The notes beneath the pieces are model-generated. The model had not been told where the DNA came from. It saw only the letters and a list, made by a program, of their open reading frames with translations, and ran no database searches. The position numbers and the translations under genes are program-made. A stretch of DNA of 64,000 nt from Rhizopus arrhizus (lineage: Eukaryota; Mucoromycota; Mucoromycetes; Mucorales; Rhizopodaceae), in NCBI GenBank assembly GCA_024220505.1, contig JAKZZE010000012.1, forward strand, positions 1,550,001 through 1,614,000, in the 5' to 3' direction. Of the stretch, positions 34,210-45,724 are shown in pieces (the first letter of the stretch is position 1; each line of letters begins with the position of its first letter).

Positions 34210-35371
34210 TGCCCAACTCCTTTGAGGAAAAAAAAAAAAAAGAATTAAAGAAAAAGGTGTGGGTAAAGTAACTAGGATCTTTTTTTTTTTTGCTTTTGTT
34301 TTTAAGGAGATAAAGATAAACCAGGCGCGGCACCCAACAGCCAGTTTATGGAATTCACAGACACGTTTTGGACATTTTCTATAAATGGATAATTGATTGA
34401 ATCCCATCTGTCTCTTTCAATCATTCCTTTTCTCAAAGCAGAATTGTATTTTGTTTTGGTTGAATAAAGAAAGGCTAGTTTATCCTTTTTTTTTCAATTT
34501 GTGGCATTCATCACTCCCTTTTTCGAACTTTAATTATGCTTTCCACCCCCCCCCCTGATAACAGACAAACAAAAAGAGTGGGTGCTATCATCTTTCTGCT
34601 TTTAAGAATTCAATACATGCTTTCAGAATATTTCAAATGTGACACAAGCTGCGTGTTTTATTCTTACAAGACAATGTCTGTGTCCTCTACCCACTAACCT
34701 CCCCTGATGCCCCCTTTGTCTGTGACAAGAAACAAAAGCCCATTTGATGAGATGTTGTGTGAAGCAAAAAGAACAAACGTTGACTGTGTCAAAAGATCAC
34801 TGCATCCACTTTATTCAGGACAGGGTCACACCTGTCGTACTGAATAAATTTTGTGGCATTTTGAATACCAGAAAACAATTACAGGATGGGTTCAAAGGGA
34901 AAAGAGATTGCAATTGCTAGCCTCACTGGCTTGTTGGGGCCCTGTTCCTCAGGCTATTTTATTCGTGAACATCCCATGCTTCTTCATGAGCGTTCATAAA
35001 AAAGAAAAAAAAAACGCCCTTGCTTGGACAATCAGTTGGCATTCTTTATTTCTAAAACAATAGAAATTAATTTTCCAAAAATAAGATGGTCAGCCATCAA
35101 TCTCACTTGTTCTCTCCCCCAATCGATCCAGTGACTTTGTTTTTGACCATAAACGATAGGCCTGTTTTCTTAATGAAACGACTCAGTGACAATTTCCTGG
35201 TTTGTAGGCTTCAGTACCGTCACTCGTTGTCTCCCCTCCCCTTTTTTTTTATGGCTCTCTTGTGAGTACTGATGGCTTCCTTGAGTATTTATGTGCACCA
35301 CAACATCTTTTCTGAGGTAGAAAGAGTAGATAAAATCGGATGGGCTCATAGCATCGAGAGGACACGGCCGT

Positions 35372-35415
<44 letters not shown>

Positions 35416-36632
35416 AAGCAGCAACCTATTACATGCTGTATGAAGCGATAAATGATTATTCGATTTGTATTGCTTTTTTTTTTTCAAGCGATAGACTGTC
35501 TTGAAGGATTGGAGACGCTTGCATTTATTACTAAAATCTTGTTTTCACGATTTGAAATAAATTTGTAGAGAGATCCAAGTGTTTTTTGTTGTTGCTATCA
35601 TGTCCAATAGATGATGTATTCCTATGATGGCTCAGTAGGATTTCCATGATTGCATGGTACTAGTGCTTTTTATTGACCGAATTGTGTTTCTCCATCCATC
35701 GCTTGACTTTTCCAAAGAGAGTTCACTGACTATAAACCCTATTTGGTTTTGTGGATGAACATGACTTTTTCACTACCCAGATGAACGAGTCAGGCTTGAA
35801 CCTGTGATTTTCTGTGAGAGGAGCAATCGGCGCTAGAGATCCTCTCCTTACCAAAGGGAGTTTTTCATCAAACGACCCAGTTTGAAATTAAAAAAAAAAA
35901 GGACATGCGCTTGAGATGAAGGATGGGAAACATCAGATTTCCAAATATGGATCTGAATGACATTTTTACTAGAATCGTGAATTTCTCCCTAATTATACTT
36001 TATTTGGAAGTTTTCTGCTTTAAAAAAAAAGGATTCTTAAATTTATGACATACACTTTACCTCTTTTTCTTTCTTAAAATGTTGAATTCTATTTTAAATC
36101 ATCCAAAGCTCACAAAAGAAGGTGTGTTCTCCATCCTTCTTTTACCCCCTGCCACTTCAAACGAACTTTACGATTATGACTATCTGGGTATAATAGAATG
36201 CTCATTTCGGAAAGAAAAAAAAAAATTAACATGACCATCTTAGCGAATCATGTCATTCACATTCCACTTCAACAAACACTGACTTGTAATAACACAACCT
36301 CTCTATCACTGTCAAAAGAAGAGGAAAAGAGCCAAGCGTTGATTACTATATCTGGAAATGTCTTAAAATCCAGCCATGGATGCATAATTTCAACTTGTTG
36401 TAGAACAAACATTTTATATTCAAAATTATTGTACAATCATCATGGTCAGTGCACACACTTGTTGTTGTATTTGGAACAAGACATTGATCCCGTAAGGAAA
36501 TAAATCAAGTCTGTATCTCACATTTTAATGGGAACTTTAGGCCAATCACAAGCATGATCATGCATCGTAAGCCTTCCCTTTGCTTTCTCTTTTTTTTTTT
36601 TTTAAATTTTTTCTAGGAGCGCACGAAAGACA
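34210..36632. other. Long intergenic region with homopolymer tracts
   Basis: About 2.4 kb without a recognisable gene. It includes C9-10 (34548-34557) and a T run of about 41 (35373-35413). It also contains an interrupted palindrome (34810-34848). It could hold 5-prime regions of the divergent kinase and VPS9 genes. Confidence 0.45.
35373..35413. repeat. Homopolymer T tract
   Basis: About 41 consecutive T residues in intergenic DNA. Confidence 0.85.
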
Positions 36633-39600
36633 ATGATGAGCCAATTACGACATAAGGATGGCCTTTTACCGAAAATAGACCGACTTGTACTCCAGTTTTG
36701 TGAAACGGCGACCCACTGCGATTCCTTACAGGCCATGAGGGATGGTATGAAAAAGACGGTGAAGGAAGGATACGGTGTAAGTAGAAAAGGAGAAGGGGGT
36801 AGAAGGGGAACTGACGGGTGTGGACTAGATGATCGAATCCGTTGTGAATCCAACCGGACGTGAGATGTATCGAGCGTTTGAAAGTTATGTGATGGAAGAG
36901 ACTTATGATGTCGTGTTCTTTCGGATCGCTCAAGGGTTATTCGAGGAGGATGCGGCCCTGTCGAGAGCGCTGGAAGGTCTGGGGTATCTGGATTTCTCAC
37001 AGATCGGATTACCCGACTACGTGAGGGATGAAAGAAGACGGGTGGAGGATGCTTTGGCCATCTTTGAAAAGATTGGATCGTTCAGGACACCGGCCGAGAA
37101 GTTGGATTGTCTGCTGGAAACCGTCCGTGGGCTGACGGAGGGGGAGTGGGGTACGGATGCGCTGATCCCCCTGCTGATGATGACCTTGATTCGATCCAAG
37201 GTGCCTCATCTTGTTGCGAATGTGGTCTACATGAAGGTAAGCGTGATCTCTCAGAAGCCAGAAAGCCGACCGGTGTACGTTAGGATTATCAATTTGAAAG
37301 AAATGTGACGGGGGGTCGTGATGGTTATGCGTTGAGCACACTCGAAGGTGTGATGGACTATGTGCTCTCTTCGGATCTAGCTCCTCTCTCACTTCAAAAC
37401 AAACGGCTTTGGCAGATCGTTCGGCAGGGTGACCTCGTTCGCTTTCAGCAGCACCCTGGCCCGCTGAACGTCCGAGACCAGGAAGGCAACAATGCGCTCC
37501 TGCTGGCCTGTCGCTTCGGACAGACCGAGCTGGTGGAACACATCCGACGACGGCAAGGGATCGGAGCAGACGATGTGAATGATGCGGGCCAGACGCCTCT
37601 GATGTGTGCCATCCAGAGCGAATCCCATGACCTGGTGCGTGCCTTGCTCCAAGACGACCATGTCCTGGCCACGATCCAAGCTGTGGATCGGGATGGCCAC
37701 TCGGCTCTCTTCTACCTCACTACGACCCATGACCTGGACTTGCTCGATACCCTCTGGCGTGCCACTCGACCGCCTTTGAGACTGACGCATGCCCTCACGG
37801 CGGATTCCCTCCTCCACCGGGCCGCTGCCAATCACTGTCCGATCGAGTTCCTTCAGTACCTGATTCCCTTTTCACAGCCAGAGTCAAAAAACAATGACGG
37901 ACAGACGGTCTATCATCTCTGCCCCCACCGCGATCTCCTCCAGCAGGTCGATCGACGCCTGATCCTCAACGACCGGGATCGTTTCGGTCACTGTCCGCTG
38001 ATGGTCTGGGCATCGCAAGGAAGACTTGACCTGGTCGAACTCTTTTTGGACACAGCCGATTTACCCAGGGTTGATCATCAGGGCAAGACACTGCTGCACT
38101 TGATCGCAGCCCGCTTGACCAGGGGCATCACCGTCGGCGAAAAGAGTTTGGAGTCCGTGATAGGACACTGCCGACATCTGATCCATGCCCGTGATGACCG
38201 GTGGGAGACTGCTTTACATGTCGCAGCCAGTCAATCGGGTCCTGTGGCTCATGCGTTCATCCGGGCCATCCACCGGTTCGGTGGAGCGTTGGATTGGATG
38301 AATCTCGGTGGAGAACGACCGGTGGATGGTTGTCAGCATGCAGACACGACTTGTTTGTTGGAAGGTAAGTGGGGGAGATGCCGGCCATGTGTTTTGTATT
38401 CATCCGACAATCTAGATCTCACGCTGGCCACCAGCCGTTCAAATCTTCTCTCACCTACCTTTCGTTATGCATGGGCCGTGACGAGAGCAAGTGTGAAGCG
38501 TCTGATAAAGAAGAAAGGATGGGAGATTCAATTTGTGATTACGAGTGAACAAGTAAAGGAGGGAATCTTTTTTCATGTTTAACAGTCACTTACTTTATCT
38601 TAGATCGGTCGACCAGGGACAATAAAGAGAGTGAAAAAAAGATTACAGGATTTTGTCGTATTCAGAAATGAGTTAGTCAACAGATTGCCTGAACGTATCT
38701 TGCCCACCCTTCATGATCTCATGGATCCATCTTGTGTTCACCTCGACCCACCTTCTTACTTGCTGATCAATACCACCCTGTATCGTTTACAGTATTTCAT
38801 GGATTGGTTACAACATCATCCTGTCCTTCAACGGCATGAACTCGTCATTTCTTTTGTTAGACAACAGCAAGCCAACAAAGGTTCACTTGTCGAAAAATTG
38901 GAGGAACCTGGTTTGTTATGGATGACAAACACAAATAGTAAAGATGAAGCGTATTTCTTTAGATATATTCAAGACAGTATTGTCTTACTACAACACAGCT
39001 ATTTAAATGTGTTGAATTGGGGTAGAAAGTTAAATGATGCAAAACAAGGTAAAGAGAGAAGGAGGATGATTTTATGAGGGGGGTTACAGACGGAGAAAAT
39101 ATGATAGGTTTACAAGTGCAACTATCGAGTACAGTGTCCAGTTTCAAACCTGTTTTTCAGGATCCGATGGAGACGATCAAAGTCTGTGCAGAGTGTCATG
39201 ATGCTGTAAGTGGAAATAGACCACAAGAAGAAGGAGTGAATGATGTTAATTTGATGATAGCCAGTGAATTCTCTTTTAAAGACATTTGAAATGATGCATG
39301 ACTTGATGAGTGGAGGAGTGGTAAGAGGAAGAAAAGGGATAGGATAAGAGGATCTGATGTGTCATTCTAGTTTACGCTAGAACGTCCACTGCGCTTGATC
39401 GACAAAAGAAATACACTTTGGCAAAGGGTTGAATGTCAAAAGGAAACGATCAGGAAACCAAAGGGTGTCTGGTCAAGTCTGTTTTCAAAAGAGAAAAAAA
39501 AGGTGGAACAAGAAAAGAGGAAGGTGATACAGGTAAGGGGATGACAAAAAAAAAAAGAAATCAGGGTTGCTTACAGAATAAGAAAGAATATGAAAGAGTT

Positions 39601-39805
39601 GAATGAATTGGACAGTCAGATTATGAAATCACACCAGATCCTATCGGATGAATTGGCTCATTTTCAACAATTTCACTCAAAACGAATGATTCAAATCATC
39701 CAGCAGACCGTGTTTAACACACTTGAAATAGAAAGGTACAACTTGAACTTGCTCATCCAATCATCCAACCAGTTTTCTCAATCATTCCCAACCAAGCATG
39801 TCTGA
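36633..39805 (+). CDS. VPS9-ankyrin-PX-BAR protein, Vrl1/VARP-like
   Basis: Inferred exons: 36633-36776, 36829-37236, 37284-38364, 38416-38552, 38604-39048, 39090-39206, one from about 39371 to 39532, and one from about 39587 to 39805. The VPS9 domain spans exons 1-3 (WGTDALIPLLMMTLIRSKVP, then GGRDGYALSTLEGVMDYVL), implying Rab5-type GEF activity. Exon 3 carries ankyrin repeats (NNALLLACRFGQTELVEHI, GQTPLMCAIQSESHDLV, GKTLLHLIAARLT). A PX-like segment follows (WEIQFVITSEQ, RLQDFVVFRNELVNRLPERI). The charged helical C-terminus is BAR-like. This order matches yeast Vrl1, an endosomal sorting-nexin of the VINE complex. An exon upstream of 36633 is possible (TAG acceptor at about 36616). Exon 3 is strikingly GC-rich. 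Confidence 0.78.
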
Positions 39806-40427
39806 AAGGTTTGATTAGAATGGAAAAAGGGAATAAATACCCTTGGCTGTCAACCTTAATTCATTCAACCTTGTTTACCAAAAGGGGGGGGGGAATTCAT
39901 TTCTATAAAAGTGATGAATGCAGGATCAGGGTTCTTGTTTGTATCTCCCCCTTTCTTTTATGATACATTCAACTACAGTCTATCGAGCTTTTTTTAATAA
40001 AATCAACACAATGTTCCTCACCGGTTGAATTCGTTCACAGTTACACAATTGGGAACTTACCATTTAAGACCACAATTGTTTCCTTCTGTTGTGTTGACTT
40101 TGGGGGAGGGGAGAGGCTACATCAACCGTCATTAAGTGTAACCTACTTTTTTTTTTTTTCTTAAAAAAAATTACCTTTACAGCTTTCAGTGAATGACATT
40201 CAACGATTTGAAAGTAGTGATGAAATGAAAAAAAAAAAAAGAGAGGAGAAAGGGAAAGAGAGAGAGAGAGAAGGAGAGAGAGATGAAAAGGTGGTAACCC
40301 AAGAAATGATTCACTTGAACTTTATTTTTTTTTACTCCTTAATTTTGCACCTCCTTGAAAATTAGACAAAAGAAGAAAGTTTATTATTCATCCCTTTTCT
40401 TTCTTTTTTTTAAAAATATTTTTAATC
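39806..40427. other. Intergenic region
   Basis: Spacer with G9, T and A runs and a GAGA-rich stretch (40240-40285) upstream of the G-alpha gene; GA-rich runs are common in promoters, but no element is certain. Confidence 0.45.
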
Positions 40428-40566
40428 ATGGGCTGTTGTCTATCTGTTGAGCAAGTGGAAGGAAAGGAAAGGAATAAAGAGATTGATACACAAATCAAAC
40501 GGGATAGGATTAATATGAGAAAAGAAATCAAGATGTTACTGCTCGGTAAACAAGTTCCCCCTCTTT

Positions 40567-40614
<48 letters not shown>

Positions 40615-41620
40615 GACTAATCCCATCTTTTAGGTGCGGGTGAATCAGGCAAATCGACAATATTAAAACAAATGAAGTTAATTCATGACGGTGGTTATAC
40701 ACCAGAAGAACGAGAGAATTTTAAAGAGGTGATATTCAGTAATACAATGCAATCCATGATAGTCACACTAGAGGCCATGGATAGTCTCGGCATCTCCTTC
40801 AGAAACCCTCAGAATCAGCTACATAAAAAGCTCGTGTTGGAAGCACCACCTCAGACAGACTATTTAGGAAGTGAACTGGTCGATGCCATCTATTCACTTT
40901 GGGGTGATCCTGGTGTTCAAGAGTGTGTGTCGAGAGCAAATGAATTTCAGTTGAATGATTCGGCTCGATAGTAAGTCATCGTCAGGATGCTAATTCAACA
41001 GACTGACATTTACTAGTTACTTTGATTCTATCCTTCGTATCGGTCAACCAAGTTATATGCCAAGTGATCAAGACGTACTCAGATCCCGTGTGAAATCGAC
41101 AGGCATCACCGAAACAACCTTTGTGATTGACTCACTGACCTATAGAATGTTTGATGTCGGTGGACAACGATCCGAACGAAAAAAGTGGATTCACTGCTTT
41201 GAAAACGTGACGGCCTTGATGTTTTTGGTCGCCATCTCAGAATATGATCAGGTCCTGTTTGAAGATGCCAGTGTCAATCGTCTTCAGGAATCACTCACCT
41301 TGTTTGATTCCATCTGTAACTCACGGTGGTTCATCAAGACTTCAATCATTCTCTTTTTAAACAAGATTGATTTATTCAAAGAGAAATTACCCAAGAGTCC
41401 CTTGGGAAACTATTTCAGTGATTATAAAGGAGGACACAGTTATGATGCAGCCTGTCAGTATCTTTTAGAGAAATTCGTTTGTTTGAATACCAGAGCGGAT
41501 ACCAAGCAAATCTATACTCACTTGACTTGTGCAACAGACACAAAACAAATCAAATTTGTCATGGATGCAGTGAATGATATCGTAGTTCATGATAACTTGA
41601 GAAATGTTGGTTTATTGTAA
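40428..41620 (+). CDS. Heterotrimeric G-protein alpha subunit
   Basis: Exons 40428-40545, 40634-40970 and 41017-41620 encode about 352 residues, normal for the family. The N-terminal MGCCLSVEQ supports myristoylation and palmitoylation. Guanine-nucleotide motifs are all present: GAGESGKST (split by intron 1), RSRVKSTGI with the catalytic Arg, FDVGGQRSERKKW with the catalytic Gln, LNKIDLF and TCATDT. The C-terminus ends in NLRNVGLL, so the Cys four residues from the end, the pertussis-toxin site in Gi-like chains, is absent. It transduces signals from GPCRs at the plasma membrane. Intron 1 contains a run of about 42 T. Fungal subgroup is not assigned. Confidence 0.95.
40568..40609 (+). repeat. 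Poly-T tract inside G-alpha intron 1
   Basis: About 42 T residues fill half of the intron between the 5-prime splice site (GTAAAC at 40546) and the AG at 40633, acting as an extreme polypyrimidine tract. Confidence 0.85.
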
Positions 41621-41661
41621 TAATAAATATTTTTTTTATGTACACAGTTTAGATAGTCTCT

Positions 41662-44600
41662 TCAGAAATACACATCTCGTTCTTCCTTGACAGGTTGGAC
41701 CTGAACGTCTTGTGTTCCTTTTTCTTCACAATCGTCGTCTTATCTGAGAAATGATGTGTTTCATGAGCATCTTTCAGCAGTGTTTGAATCTAGTGGATCA
41801 TCAGCATCTTTACACAACCTTTCTCTTTCTCCTTACCCAGCCCTTCTTCTCTAGCAGATCCAGTAATTGACAATAAGGAGAAGACACTCTCAAAGTATTC
41901 ACTGATCCAATCAGAACAAGTTTACTCTTGGCTCTTGTAATCGCCACATTCAATCGACGCCAATCTCTCAACAAGTCACCACACTATGAAAGTTAGATTG
42001 GAAACAAATCAAAAACAAGAGAGACTCACATTGCCTTGGGCATTGTTTCTGACCAGTGAAATAATCACACAATCTTTATCTCTGCCTTGATATTTATCAA
42101 TCGTCGCAATCTCAATCTTCCTTCTTGTCTTTAAGAATTGTGATATCGTCCTTAGCTGTGACCGATAGACGGAAACGACCGCCAGTTGTTCTTCTTCAAC
42201 ACCACAGGCCAATAAGGCTGTCGTGATCTGAGATACCAACCTGCCTTCTTTTTCATTATGCAAAAAGCTTCCAAACGCGCGTGTCTCACTGGCCGGAAGA
42301 AGGTCAGTGTTGACAAAGACCACTTTCTGTCTAATATCGTCAGCTCATGAACCTCTACAGATCTCACTTACTCTGGGTCCAACACCTGGCGTATCCAGCA
42401 ATCTGTCATTGAACACGGTTGATTCTCATGAAGTGATCTCAGCCCAGATTCTAATCGTGGTAGAGACAAGGATCGGGTGGCGATCAGGTGACTACCACAC
42501 TTTAACTTGCCATCATAAACCACCGTGTTGGCAACCTGCATGATTTCCTTATTCATACGGTATTGGTACTCTAACCGACTCACAGATTCAGGGTGGGCTT
42601 CTGCCAAGATCGCAAACAGGGACTTGTCCAGTCCCTTTTCGGACGCTTCCCCATTTCGAACAATCGGAGGCAACTGGTATAAATCACCTACCAAAATAAA
42701 CCTGTCCGCGAATCGAATCGGTCCCAGACACATCGGTAAAGTGATCTGGGAAGCTTCGTCAATGATGCAATAATCAAAATGTCTTTTCTGAATCAAAGAA
42801 CTTTCAACACGCATTAGTTTCTTATCCAGTGAATCGTTTTACTTACTGTCCGATACCAAGACAAGTGATGCCCACTACTTTTTTCGAATCATAAAATGCC
42901 TTCATCTCCTCCACGGTCGTCAAACCCTTCTTGAACACCGGCACACAGTCCCTCATACTTTCCATCACCTAGTTCAATTGGTATCAGCGCGCGCGCCAGG
43001 ACCGAACCTCTGTTTACCTTGTCCACATTTCCCAATCTCAACACGTCCATGCCCTGATCTCGTACTTTGGACAACACGTTATCGAGCGCAGTATGTGTAA
43101 AGGCTGCGACCAAGATTGTCTTGTTCATGCCCACAAGATACTTTATGATCTCTGCCGTCGTCGTCGTCTTGCCTGTCCCTGGCATGCCCAAGATCAGGTT
43201 ATAATCTTTGGTCTGTAACACTCTTGTCAACACCTTTCGCTGATCTGGATTGAGCTGTGGATTGATAGGCTGCTGGGGTAGGATACTCGAATCAAACACG
43301 GGTCGTTCGAGATGGACCACGAGCTCCCTCAAGCGTCGATTCCGACTGTCGCCCGTGTTGGCCATGAGCATGACCAGGTTGTTTCGAAGCGTGGCCATGC
43401 CGGTCGCGATTTCGTCTTTATCGATACGGTACCTGACCTTGTCGTCCTTGTAGAATTGTTCCATGTCGGCCTTGTGGCGGATGAGGGTGTTGAAGGTCTG
43501 GTTGTCGTTCAGATCAAAGTCTGCGGACCGTGTGGGAGGATGACGGAGGGGTTCGTTCAGGCTGAGGAGGATCTCTTCAGAGGACAGGCGTGAGACGTGG
43601 CCCATGGCCAGATTGATGTGTCCTTCCATACTGGAGACCACCACCGGATCTCCCACGGACAGGTTAGAAAACAGTGGCCGCTCAGCGTCAGCACGCACAA
43701 AGCAATATTTCCACTGGGATATCTCTGGCTGGATGCTACTGTCAGCAAGGCTCAGTTTCAAATCAGACAGACATCGTCCAGACATTTCCCTTTCCTGTGC
43801 TGATTGGCTCCAGATACTCTTTCGTATATAATCAATGTCCGTCTCCTCCTTGTCCAGCAGTTCCCACCAATGCTTAAAAAAATTCGCCATTTTGCTCGTC
43901 ATGTGTCCCGTCTTTTCTTCAAACAGTTTGTACAGCCCACTCGTCACGTCCGTGCCGCCTTCGATCGATTTGTGGTAAAGGGTGCAGACATCCGTCACAT
44001 AGCAATATTGACATGAATGAAAGTTTTTAATCATTTCCGGAATCCTTTCTTGTGCATTCAAAGAAGAGGCCAATGTGTTTCTGGCAATCAAGATCGAGAC
44101 GAGTTCACTACGTACAGCCGGCACAAGGTAAAGACTGTTTGTTTTAGAGTAATACAAGATCCCTGCGCCTATATCGATATCTATCCAGACCTCAGTATCC
44201 TCCACACAACACATCAGCTCTCACTTACCGTACCGATCACTCATCAAGAGGGTATACAGTATCGTCTGTGCTCGATTGGACAGAAACCTGGACGTTCGAC
44301 CCGTCTTCAACTCAAACGGGACCGTCAAGACTCGATTCGTCGGACTCAACTTTAATTGAACCGAGGCATCGATCATGCCCTTCAGCCCGTACGTCGGGCT
44401 CCACAGATGCTCCTCGATATCCAACACGCGCGAGATCGCCACCGTATCACATCCCATCTCCTTTGCAGCATCCGGGCCCATGTCCGAACTGACTCGCGCC
44501 CTCGGCTTAGGCATCGAACCGACAAAGACCGATCCAAACTGATGGATGCTGTCCGCATACTCGCCCAGGACCTCCATCGCCGTCTGTTCATCTTGATCGA

Positions 44601-45563
44601 TCCCATAGAGCTCCTCCAGACTGGCCTCGATCACCTCCCGCATGGCCTGCTGGATGCTCCTGACCGAGAAATCGCCGGTCTGAAGGGCGTTTTGCAAGAC
44701 CCGGTGAAGAATGTTGCCGTGCACCAGGGACTCGGTATACTCGCCGATGGCTCGAACCTTGGTCTGCAAGACCGAGCGACGGAGGCACTGATAGCTGTCA
44801 GCGACGGCTGTACAGGAGATCAACCGGTCAGGATGGACAATGATGAAATTTTCTTGCTGATCGACAGTGATTTCGGTCCGGTTGGGAGTCAGTGGGATAT
44901 GGACCACGTTGCCGACCGCGACCGTCGTCTGGAACCACTCGTCTCGTAGCCTCACAGTCATTGCGGTATTCTCGTCTTCTTGAAGGAGCGTGAGGACCTT
45001 CTCGGTCAACTCGACGTCTCTTTTCTGGTATCTTTCGATCGTCATGTTGGCTACCAGATACCGAGTGAATTTCTTTCGGCTCTATAGAGGAAAAAAAAAA
45101 GGTCCCTCCCTATTTAGCCAATGTCCTCCCTGTCCTTTTCTCTCTCTCTCTCTCTCACCTTGGGTCTTTCTTTGAGTTCTGTTTCGTTTGCAACCATCGT
45201 CGAGCCAGAGGATGCTCTTGATAACCTGTCACTTCCTTCGTTATCTGTCACCAACGTGCTCGTCGTACTGGTCGGCGTCGTCGGTGGATCCAAGATCTGC
45301 TCGAATGCTTCCTGTGGTATATCATCAAATATGTCGCTATCACTGGGCTCTGGTCCCTTTGGATGTGTCAGCAGGGCAGATAAGTCAATTTCGTCTAGAG
45401 CAATGTCATCGTCAAACATTGCACTGTCATCGTCGTCTGGCTGAATCGTGTGGGCCACTGGTACTGTCAGTTGATCTACAACCACTGTTATTCTCCCTCC
45501 TTCTCACCCTCTTTTTATTTGTTTACCAGTACTCAACTTGAGACGTTTGTTTGGACTCAACAT
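41662..45563 (-). CDS. DNA2: DNA replication helicase/nuclease Dna2
   Basis: Start at 45563 ([12 protein letters not shown]), spliced into [11 protein letters not shown] and an acidic low-complexity N-terminus. The nuclease domain has the His motif [20 protein letters not shown] and FELKTGR (PD-(D/E)XK type). It also has four Fe-S cysteines (YQCLRRS, then [10 protein letters not shown]). The SF1 helicase has MPGTGKTTT (Walker A), [26 protein letters not shown] and NVAITRAKS. The protein of roughly 1150 residues processes long Okazaki flaps and resected ends in the nucleus. The terminal exon ends KEERDVYF at 41662. Several introns are present near 44215, 42840 and 42330-42370. The gene lies tail-to-tail with G-alpha, 41 bp apart. 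Confidence 0.93.
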
Positions 45564-45724
45564 CAGACTTCAATCACATTCACTTGTAAGAAAAAGCTTT
45601 ATACAAAAAGGAAAAATCAACCGCGATTTTACAACTCCGTGTCACGCTCTCATTTTTTTTTTCGCGTTTGATTTTCGTGTCAAGGAATGGGAGGGGTCAT
45701 CAAGAATTAGTTTATTTAAAGTCA

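Noticed and set aside
35775..35860. Possible tRNA on the reverse strand (GGTTCAAGCC B-box-like segment)
   Set aside because: The putative T loop has six bases, the A-box match is poor, the spacing is too short and no acceptor stem pairs.
37389..37835. 148-codon reverse frame opposite the ankyrin exon
   Set aside because: The ankyrin repeats on the forward strand explain the sequence; the reverse frame shows no family features.
44356..44949. 197-codon forward frame opposite DNA2
   Set aside because: It is an antisense shadow in GC-rich coding sequence; the reverse-strand frame carries the Dna2 nuclease motifs.
45485..45487. GTG at 45485 as the DNA2 start
   Set aside because: Non-ATG start; a GT-AG intron just upstream connects to an ATG exon at 45563.
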